A stretch of 64,000 nucleotides of DNA from the NCBI RefSeq assembly GCF_036417845.1, contig NC_089981.1, positions 37,826,668 through 37,890,667 on the forward strand, written 5' to 3'. Of the stretch, positions 27,091-36,026 are shown piece by piece. The position numbers and the translations under genes were made by a program. The DNA is from Apteryx mantelli. Taxonomy: Eukaryota > Chordata > Aves > Apterygiformes > Apterygidae. Below the pieces are notes generated by a model. It searched no databases. It saw only the letters and a program-made list of their open reading frames with translations, and was not told the origin of the DNA. Position 1 is the first letter of the stretch; each line of letters opens with the position of its first letter.

Positions 27091-27261
27091 AGAATCACGG
27101 GTACCTGACTGACAGGCAGGGTCTGGACAACGGCCAGGAGGAAATTCACAGCAAAAACCTGAGTTAATCATAATCTTCGCAGGATGCAAAATTCTCCTGG
27201 GTCAGATTATTTGGAAGAAAAAAGGCTTTGTTAAAACACCACACATTTGCCTGCATTCTCC

Positions 27262-27292
27262 GGGGGCGGGAGGGGGGTGGGGGGGTGGGAAG
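27262..27292 (+). other. G-quadruplex-forming motif
   Basis: The plus strand has G-runs of 5, 3, 6, 7 and 3 separated by single bases, then GG. This fits the G3+N1-7 intramolecular quadruplex pattern with very short loops. It lies just downstream of the CpG-rich patch and may be part of the same element. Confidence 0.7.
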
Positions 27293-30200
27293 GAACGACA
27301 AAACAAAATAGCTGAGAAATGTGAATATTCAAATGCCTTTAAGTTTCTTTTTTTCTCCTCTGTATCTTAGCAAGAAAACATCCTCAGAGAATTATCATTT
27401 CTGTGAAGAATTGATGAGGCTGCCAAAGAAAGCACATAGGATTTTATTTTTTATGAGCACGCAGCAATGGGTCTATTTATCATTCTCTGTGCCTTCTTGG
27501 AGCATGAGCATTACTGCATTGTACTGTCTACGCCAAGGACCTCATCTGCAATATTATAATGCACAGAGAGCACCCGAAATGTATTTTTCTAATTATTAGC
27601 CGTAATTGCTGGCCTTTTAGCAGGAATACAATGAAAAAGTAATAAACTATTTTTTTTTCAATAATAGAGGACTAAATCATTTTCTCATACATTTCGAGGT
27701 TTATTTCTATTTGACTAATTTTTTTCAGTGAAAATGTTCCAAAAAAGTGAAAAAGGGACTTAATCTTTTTGGGGAAAAAAATTGAAAACTTGACATTAGC
27801 AATATTTTTCATTTCTCTTGACTTCTGTGATATTTTAGTTAAAACCTTCATTGTAGGGCTTTGGTAAATGACATTCTACAATCTTTGCAGTAACAAATAA
27901 AATCGTGATTAATAGCAACATGAAATTAAACCTATTTTTAACAATAAAAATTTAAAAAGTTTGGAAAAACGTTGCTTCAAATATTGTCTGCAAAATAATA
28001 TTCAGTTATTTCATAAACTGAAACATTCAGGGGTGAGGAACCCATTGCTAGAGGGTGGTATATCTTTGAAAAGACTGTAAGACTTGAGAAGATTTAGTCA
28101 TTCCTCTTCCTTGCTCTCTTTTTTCTTCTTCCCTCACCTCCATCAACTGTGCTGTTTCAAAGTGCAGCTTGACTTTCATTAGGGTTCAAAAGCACTAAGT
28201 ATTTTCTACTAATAACTCAAAACTCTGCAGAAAATCTCAGTCCTTTCATAGGTTAGAATCACTTTCTAAGAGTAGCCTAACACGCTTCCAAACAGAACAT
28301 GAGCTTAGCTGGGATTCAACTAGAACAGTGTGGACAAGAATTTATGAATAAACTCCCCCGACTACCTTCTGTTTGCAAGAGTGGACACATTTGTCTGCAT
28401 TTGCTATGCCAGCAAATGATACCTTGATAGATTTATGCAGCAAGAGATTTAGTGAGAAAGTTAAAATGAACCTCTGAGCATATTTAAAGAAAACCAACTG
28501 TCAAAAATAAGGCAAAGATAATTACTGTTGACATGTTTAATCCCTTCGTGGCGGATGAAATAATTCAGCTTGCTTAAGATGCTATATACAGAATAAAGAA
28601 AAGTGTTGCAATAGAGATGGCATTTGGAACAGAAGATGGCAGGTGCAAGTGAAGTTTATCTCAGATCTTGTGGGCTTTGTGTGGATTTACTACACTCGAG
28701 CAGCATTCTCTTAGGGGAAAAAGAAAAAGGTTATCTGTGTAGCACTGAATAATTCCCTCCGCACACAAAAGACATAGGAAGACTAGCTAACGGAAAGAAA
28801 AATCTGGTTTCAACTCGTAGCAGAATTTTGCTTTTAATTGTACACTGAAAAAAAATCAAAATCCTTTATTCCCTTTATGCCATTAAAATACATGCCATTT
28901 CCAAGAAGTATGGAATTTTTATTACTCTTTTTACAATGTGGAATCCACATCATAGACAAACTAATAGCTAAAAGTCAAGCTTACTGTGAGAAAAATTTAA
29001 TGCAGGGCAAATGGTGCTGAATACCTCTGGAAAAAACAGACTTCTCAAATTGCACAAGGTCATTCAGTAACTAATCTTTTAAACTAGAAAAATGGCAGAA
29101 GATGTCCAATACATTCATCAGTATATCACAAACTTAAAGGTAATTGTAATGCCTATATGTGTTGCAACCCAGGCACCTATCATACGCCTATCGCTGTGGT
29201 ACCCAAGAGCCTGCAAGAATATGCCTCGCACGGATGGGATTATCTAAGAGCAGGTTTAACAGAGAAGCAGTGCAGAACAAATGAGTTGTCCAAAGTTAGA
29301 GCAAAAAATCCTTAAGATGAAGAGGCAGCTGTAGTTCAAAGGCAGAGCTGACCAGAATGTTTAAAGCAAGACATGCGAAGAACAAATTCAAAGGAGCAGC
29401 CTTCAAATATAGTATGATGGGACAGTTCATGGAAAGAAAAAGGAAGAATTTCATTGAAGTGGAGAAAAATTTCAAATAGAAAATACAATTAACATTCTTG
29501 AACCAAATTCATTCCTGATGTAAACCCCCTAAAACTAGTTAGTTTACAGTAGAGGGAAATATATTCTTTGGTGTGAATGCAACAAAGCAACATTCTTCCA
29601 ACTAGATGAGTCAAGCCAAAGCATTCTACGCAAAAATATTCACTGTGACTATATTCAGTTGAACCAAAGAAGTAAGCATGTCTGTACAATTTTAGCACAG
29701 TCTGTTTTGTTAATCCTACAGTACAAAGTATTCTGCAGTGCCATTTAATGTTCAGTGTGTCATTCCTCAGCTAAAGCACTGAAGGGTCATGGAATTTATG
29801 AAATAGTTTGTTTTGAATGAACATTAACTTTTGGGTGTGCTTGTGCAGTAGGAATCTTTTTGAAGGAAGGCTTAGGTACTGCTTGTTGGCTTGCTGGTAA
29901 GACACTTATAAAATTAGAAGAAAAAGTGATTCATAGACTGCTTTGAGAATCCATGCTAGATTCCACTATAAATACATGACAGAAGACATACAAAAATGTG
30001 TAAATGGCTTCAGTAGCACAATCACAGAGGAAAATAAGATCTTCCAAAGATCTTATCGTGTAAATAATATAATAGAAGGAACAGCTTTTTATTACTCCAG
30101 CACATAAATCATTTTGTCAGGGAAATAACTCCTTTTATTGTATAGTCATTTCAAAATTTTGGGAGGTGGGAACAGTAATATCAGATACCATTTAATATCA

Positions 30201-31568
30201 TCATGTGGGCTTGACCCATATGCAACAATAGCTCTGTAGTATCACAACAGAGCTTGTGATATTATCTGTAGCAACTCTGCCTGGTCACTCCAAGTAGCAC
30301 TAAAAGACCACCTTTTTACAAGAAATCACCACCGAGAACTAACACCACAGCACACCTCATAACTTCTTGGTCAATACACAAGCAGTATTGACACTTCTTA
30401 CCTCCTAGACATTTCTCCACCCCTCTTTTTTATTGCTCCTCACTGTCTTCCCCTCTCTCTGAGCCTTCCTCTTTTTCTGCCTTTCCAACATCAGCAGAAG
30501 GCGGTGCTGGGAGAATATACAATATGAAGCAGCTTGGGCTGATGGCCGCTGAAGCTTGCAGTATAGATGCCTGCATGACCAAGGTCCGCAATGCACAGCG
30601 AGTCTGCGGGATCTGCGGAAATGCCATGGTGTGGCCTGCGTCACAGCTAGAATAATCTCTTTTCAGGAAGAGCTGGTCCTTGAACTTCTGATTTTGGCTG
30701 GTTGGGCGTGAACTGCACAAAGTAGCTTTTCCCCCGAAGATAATACAAATCTGACCATAACCTTGAGCTCAAGGACATGAAGTAAATAGGCATTTGCTCC
30801 AAATTACACTTTAGATTCGGATCGAAAAAATAACACTTACAAGGAAAGACTTGTCTGTGTTTCTTTGGCAAGTAGAATCTCTCATTTCTCAGAAAAGCTT
30901 GTAATTTAAATGGCTGCAAGCCTCACCTCTTAGTAAAGAGATAGTTCATCTCTCAAATGCTCAGATAATTGCATTAAATACACAGAAGTAATTTAGATAC
31001 TAGTCCCTGTAAAATATTTGGCTACAAAGAGTAAAGCGCACCTGAAGTAAAAACACACTCTATGCTCTGAGCTCTATACACTGAGCAACAGTGCTAAGAA
31101 AGTGCTCTGTTGAACCTCAAATGCATTTGATCCTGGATATACACATATATATCTGTGCCGTTATCTCCCTTTGCTGTTAATTCAACTTAACAGAAAGATA
31201 TACCTGCAGAAGTGAAGCAGCTAAACACTACATCTCTATTTTAATTTGTGCCATGTTATTAATATTCTTCCAGTGTCGTTTCTGGTGCATGCATTAAGTT
31301 TTAATTAGTATTCCCTGAAAGAGGCATGGGATCTATTATTAACCATTGGAGGCATTTGTTTGTTTAGGAATCCAGGTTTACATAATGTTTTTCCTTTCCA
31401 GCCTTCACCTCAGATTTTGAGCAACTGACTTGATTAATTTCAGAAGATCACGTAACAACTGAAAGCAAATAAACTAAAGTAAAATTGAATCCGCTCTTTC
31501 AACAATACGACTTAATATGATTTAATTTTACCCAGACTAATGAATACAAGATTAGGTAAGGCTTGAGT

Positions 31569-31906
31569 AAAACATGTCGCAGCTCCTTGTGGGTCAGGCA
31601 CTGCCACCTACTGACCCCCGGGTGCTGCAGCCCGCCCCGAGCTGCCCCGGCACCCTGCGGCTGCTGCACCGCCTCTCCCCGCCGCTCCCGCCCGCCCCGG
31701 CCCGGGACCCGCCGCTGGGTCGCCGCCGCCGCCGCCTCTCCCCGCCGCTCCCGCCCGGGACCCGCCGCTGGGTCGCCGCCGCCGCCGCCTCTCCCCGCCG
31801 CGACCACCTCCTGCGCGGCCGACCATCTTCCGCAGAGCCGGGGCGGGTCGGTAGACCACCCGCTCCTGCCTGCCGAGATACAGGATGGCTAAAAATATGC
31901 GACAGC
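31569..31906. repeat. Isolated GC-rich block with a 63/53-bp tandem repeat
   Basis: A roughly 300-bp very GC-rich, CpG-dense block sits abruptly in AT-rich DNA. Inside, a unit beginning GCCTCTCCCCGCCGCTCCCG starts at 31,671, 31,734 and 31,787. Unit lengths are 63 and 53 bp, the second lacking CCCGCCCCGG, and the third copy is partial (about 15 bp). Each full unit carries a (CCG)n stretch. The outer edges show similar sequences, AAAACATGTCGCAGC at 31,569-31,583 and AAAATATGCGACAGC at 31,892-31,906, which might be a degraded target-site duplication. It is either a small CpG island with a minisatellite or an inserted GC-rich segment. The open frames across it are compositional. Confidence 0.6.
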
Positions 31907-34732
31907 ACTTCTGGACACTGTGGTTTTCAGTCTGCCGTATATTGCATTTGGTTTGTCGTCATTCCTCTATTGCATATATTTCAGCTTAAAGTTTTTTAAA
32001 AAGATATTTTAAAAGCCACTTGGTGCTGTTATACAATATTCAAAAGTATGCATGTCATTTTGCTGGGTAAATAACATGACGTTGAATACAGCCAGTAAGC
32101 ACATCTACATGACCTAATGGCAAGTCTTTTCTTGTAGATACAAAGCAGTAAAGAAAACTGACCTCTAATGAGCCCAAGTACTTAAACCATTTTTGAAAGA
32201 ATCAGTCCTAAGTTATCTTCTTGTTCTGGACAACTTCATTTGTAGTTCTGAAATTCAGGCATTTTTTCATGGCCTCTTACAAGCAGTCTGCAGTCTCCCT
32301 TTGCCATGCCCAGAACCAAAGACCGAATCAGACTGAAAGTGGTGATCCCACGTAACGGCTAGAGCAGGGTAAGTTATATTTGCACCCCGAATCCAGCTCA
32401 GTTCCCGAGCAGACAGTCAAGTCAGTCACATCACACAGCATAACCCATTTCATTGATTCACCACACAGCTATTCCCTACAGGACACAAGCACATGAGCTC
32501 CCCAGCGACTAGCCCATCCCCCAGGATTCGCAGTATGTGAAGATCTGTCCCTGTAGCCATTCCCACAGCACAAACGAGGCACAAGCTTCCATGTATATAT
32601 ACGGGAGAGGAAAGATGCTATGAAACAAACTTATTTTTTCTCCTGCATCAGTTCAAACTCTTACCTTTTATTTTCCTTGAGGATTATATTGAAACTGTTG
32701 TTTTTAAAGAGAATGAAGAGATAGCGTGCATTAATTGACTGCTTCTTCATGCAGTGATGGGCTTGCAGGAAGTGATCTTATACATGTAATTACCTGATAA
32801 GAATGATCTTCGCACAAGTCTTTGTGCATTTGGTTTTATGTGAGCCATTGCTTACAATCAACTTTGACAGATGTACAGCAGCACATCCATAGAGCATGCA
32901 AGCACAAACTAAGTTTGGTGCCTTGTAACCACACTAAAACAAATCCTCTATTGACAACATATGTTCATACAAAAAGTACAGCTATAAGCTGAGCATGCAA
33001 AGCAAACCAGATTCATGCTTTCTTTAGTAAAGTACATAGCTAATGCTGTTACAGGAAGAGGAAAATATCTATGGACAAGATAAGGAGGCATGCTTAACTT
33101 CATTCAGTGCAGGTAGAAGAAGCATTTCAATTTACATATTCCTCACTTATTTACCGCATTTCATATGATGCTCATTTATCATTTATTGAATTTGGCTAAA
33201 CCATTAAAATATATCATACATAATCCCTAATCCACATGACAGTGCTTCAAGTAACTTTAGTTTACTTAACATAGATAAAGTTACACATTGCTCTTCAACA
33301 CTGATGCCCGATTTCTTGATTCGGCACATTATTTGGAACTAGCAAGTCTCTCACATGAGAATCATCATGCAAAAGTTTCAAACCTATACATCAAAAAACT
33401 ATTCATAAATAGATACTGGTGCCTTCGGTTTCTGTGTTGAGGGCTATACATCCTTTACTTCCTACACACTTCCCTTTAAAAGGCATCTCGCAGAGAAAGT
33501 CAGCGCTGCTTCTTATGCCTAGGGCTACAGAGATCAAGTCAAGCAAGAGCAGAAGGAAACACAGTTTAAACTGACAACTGCAGCTGAGCAGACTGACAGG
33601 CTGCTCGCTTGCCTGCACCATATGCTATATCATCTCAAAAAGGCAAAGACAGTAGTTGAGTAAGGAATATGTAAGGAAATATGTAAGGAAAACCACAAAA
33701 GAGGCACACAAGTCACTGAAGCAGAATAATTATTTCAATAGCTGTTCTGTTAGGAATTTTTCTTTTAACCTTTACCTAAAAATACCTCATACAGTCCAAA
33801 TGCACAGATCATAATGCCAGCTTTGAGACTACTGTATAGATCTCCTCTGAACAAAGGGCATGAGAGATACTACCATATGTTTGAAAAGAGATCATGGAGT
33901 CTTGATTAGGGGATAAGGATAATTTTCAAAGCTCAGCATAAATGAAAAGCAAAATCAAGCGACAGCTTTAGTGTCAACACCTGCTTTTTTTCCCTTTTTT
34001 TTTGATTTCTGAAACATGACAATGTGTTTATTATTCATTTAAGTAGCTCCAGTTCCAGCAAAGATGGCATTGCGTGTCCTCATTGTCGCAATAAGCTCAC
34101 CATTTTTTAAATATTTATAATTGCACTTCTTGTGAAGCATACACCTATTTTGGGTTACCAAAACACATAATAAATTTACCTTCTAGTGCACCTTTAACAA
34201 AGGCAAACGAATATACCAAAAATGGATTTCTATATACAATGGCTAAAGTTAAATTATGCTAATTGTATCAAGGCATGAATGAGAAATAAAGAGCATCAGA
34301 TGTCCCCCCAGCCGCAACTCATACTTTTTAAAGTGAGGAAGGTACGTATTGTAAAATTTTGGCTGTGACATGGCTGGCAATACCAAAGGTGGGCCATTAC
34401 TTGGATAATTTTTCAAGTTGAATTTATGCAATTTCAAAACTTGAGAAAATTACACGGTTACATCAAAAAGCTTTTATCTTTATAGAATATTGACCATCCT
34501 AGCTCTAGTATAAAAAGGTACCCACGCAGAGCCTCTCATAAAGCTCAGATACCTACTTGCAAAATAAAAATGTTGCAATATCCACGTGATAAGTGGCATA
34601 ACCCATCTTAATACCAGACAGCTGCAGAATCTTATCTGCGGGAGCATTAAGAACACCCTTTTCCTAGAAAGTAAATAGCCAGCGATCCCATCCCAGAATC
34701 TGTCATGCAATGAGTGAGCTATTAAGCGCCGC
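31907..34732. other. Intergenic DNA upstream of the E2F8 island, nothing recognised
   Basis: AT-rich sequence without a recognisable exon, RNA gene or transposon. The only notable local feature is a short imperfect repetition of ATGTAAGGAA around 33,664-33,700. Confidence 0.55.
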
Positions 34733-34760
34733 TTTTTTTTTTTTTTTTTTTGCGCCAAGT
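34733..34760. repeat. Poly-T (19 T) running into an E2F-like half-site
   Basis: Nineteen T residues at 34,733-34,751 run straight into GCGCCAAG. The combined TTTTGCGCCAAG resembles the overlapping E2F site of the DHFR promoter (TTTCGCGCCAAA), differing at two or so bases. It marks the left edge of the E2F8 CpG island, about 1.2 kb from the start codon region. Regulatory use is only a possibility. Confidence 0.4.
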
Positions 34761-35480
34761 GCTTTTCCGCACGGTTAAGAAACCAGCCGCATACGAGTTA
34801 TTTAAGCGTATTTTCAAAACCGGGCTCTGCGCAGGCTATTTGAAGGCGCCTGCCGGGCAGGGCAGCAGCTTCGCTGGGCGAGGGCCACCACAGGGTGACG
34901 GAGCCACCCGGAGGGGCTGCGGAAACCTGTGCCCACGGCGGCAGGAGGGCGGAGGAGGCGGCGGGCGGCTGGCTTTTAAGCGAGCGCCGTGCACGGGCGC
35001 CCCAAGCGCCGCCACGGCAGGAGCGGGGGGGGGGGGGGAAGCGGGGCGTGCCAGGGGGCTTCTCCTCTTTCCGGGGGGGGGGGGGTCGTCGCCGCCCCGT
35101 CCGTGAGGAATAGGCACGAGCGGCGGTACCCGGGCCGCCGCGGTGCCCGAGTGTCACTAACGCTCGTTAGCGGGGGGAGACAGGAGATAATCGGCTTCCC
35201 TAAACCAGTTATTAGCCTCTTCCCCGGCTTATCGCGCTAATCCTCTTCTGCGGCGTTTTAATCTTCATAACGCACGGCGACCCCCCGCCGCTCTCCCGCC
35301 GCGGGGGGGAGCACGGGGGCCACGAGCGCGGCGAGGCCCTTCCCGGCGGCGGCCGTTGGCGCAGGAAGGCGCGCGCGGCGCGGCGTTCCCTCCTCCCGCC
35401 CCCCGCGCGCGCCCCGGTTCCCGCGCCGCGAACCCGCCAAACCCCCGTCCGGCGGCCGCGGGAGGGAGCGGCGTGGGGGT

Positions 35481-35544
35481 GCCGCGCGCCGATTGGCCGG
35501 GCGGCGGCGGGCGCCGCGCGCCGATTGGCCGGGCGGCCCCGCCC
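35481..35544 (+). repeat. 32-bp tandem duplication carrying two inverted CCAAT (NF-Y) boxes
   Basis: The 25-bp stretch beginning GCCGCGCGCCGATTGGCCGG at 35,481 recurs at 35,513 without mismatch, and the rest of each 32-bp unit diverges slightly. Each unit has ATTGG, so the two CCAAT boxes are exactly 32 bp apart. A spacing of about 31-33 bp between tandem NF-Y sites is a known hallmark of G2/M-type cell-cycle promoters such as CDC25C and cyclin B. Here the spacing arises from the duplication. Confidence 0.75.
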
Positions 35545-35569
35545 TGCCGCGGCGGGGCAGCGGGTTAAA

Positions 35570-35583
35570 TTCAAATCGGCGCC
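35570..35583 (-). promoter_or_regulatory. CDE/CHR-like element
   Basis: On the minus strand this reads GGCGCCGATTTGAA: a GGCGCC resembling a CDE next to the canonical CHR core TTTGAA. CDE/CHR pairs bind DREAM/MuvB complexes in late cell-cycle promoters. The spacing here is 2-3 bases rather than the usual 4, so the match is imperfect. It lies 26 bp downstream of the NF-Y tandem. Confidence 0.4.
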
Positions 35584-35719
35584 GAGAGCGGGCGGGCGGC
35601 GGCGCGCGCCGGCGGAGCCGCTCCCAGTCGGTGCCAGCCCCTCACGCGTACCGGTGGGGCGGCGGGCGGGCGGGCGGCGCTCCCGCGGCAGGGCGGCTGG
35701 CCAGGCGCTGCGCGGCGCT

Positions 35720-35750
35720 GGCGCCAAATGTTTAAACCGGATGCCGGAAG
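35720..35750 (+). promoter_or_regulatory. E2F consensus site with adjacent CHR-like TTTAAA and an ETS site
   Basis: GGCGCCAAA at 35,720-35,728 is a textbook E2F site (TTTGGCGCC inverted). Two bases later comes TTTAAA at 35,731-35,736, a tolerated variant of the CHR core, then CCGGAAG at 35,744-35,750, an ETS core. It lies about 230 bp upstream of the first in-frame ATG. Known activation of E2F8 by E2F1 makes this the best candidate site. Occupancy is inferred. Confidence 0.6.
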
Positions 35751-35940
35751 GGCCCCGCCCGGGGCCGGCGGCCAATGGGCGGCGCGGGGCGGGGCGGGGC
35801 CGTTGGGCGCGGGGCGCGCGGGCTGGGCCGGCCGGGCCGGGCCCAGAGGCGGGAGGCGCCGCCACGTCCTGGCGGCAGCGCGGGCGGCGGGAGGCGGCCG
35901 AGAGGGCGCCGCTAACGCGCCTCTCCGCGTCCCCGCGCAG

Positions 35941-36026
35941 GGCCGGCGCGACCTGCGATGCGGAGCGCCGCCCGGGCCCCCGCCGGCGGCGGGATGCAGC
36001 GGGCGGAGATGGGCGCCGGCGACAAG
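35941..36026 (+). CDS. E2F8: E2F8 exon with start codon(s); start ambiguous
   Basis: The donor is AAG|GTAGTT at 36,026/36,027, in phase 0. In-frame ATGs are at 35,958, 35,994 and 36,009, giving 23, 11 or 6 residues ending MGAGDK before the next exon. Human E2F8 begins MENEK and continues ENLF, so the 6-residue version is closest in length, and its context (G at -3, G at +4) is the best. The first ATG would add an Arg/Ala/Gly-rich extension. Upstream, CTAAC followed by a C-rich tract and CGCAG at 35,936-35,940 looks like an acceptor, so the exon may begin at 35,941 after a non-coding exon. Alternatively, transcription starts nearby and runs straight in. No exon-1 donor is convincing. Confidence 0.7.

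Larger units (their letters stand above)
5600..31560. other. Intergenic region between NAV2 and E2F8, no gene recognised
   Basis: About 26 kb of mostly AT-rich sequence. All open frames are short, lack recognisable domains and have no supporting splice structure. Contents listed separately are one CR1 tail, several MIR-like relics, simple repeats, a G4 motif and a CpG-rich patch. GC-rich spots also occur at about 17,320-17,480 and 22,500-22,660, each 150 bp or so, with nothing identifiable. Several AT-rich stretches with homeodomain- or GATA-type motifs could be enhancers, for example 23,100-23,340 and 27,320-27,650, but conservation cannot be judged from one sequence. Confidence 0.6.

Noticed and set aside
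26643-27149. 168-codon minus-strand open frame over the CpG-rich patch
   Set aside because: No recognisable domain or splice structure. The length is explained by local GC content.
31499-31999. Overlapping open frames of about 100-141 codons across the GC-rich block at 31.6 kb
   Set aside because: They read through the tandem repeats on both strands and show no recognisable domain.
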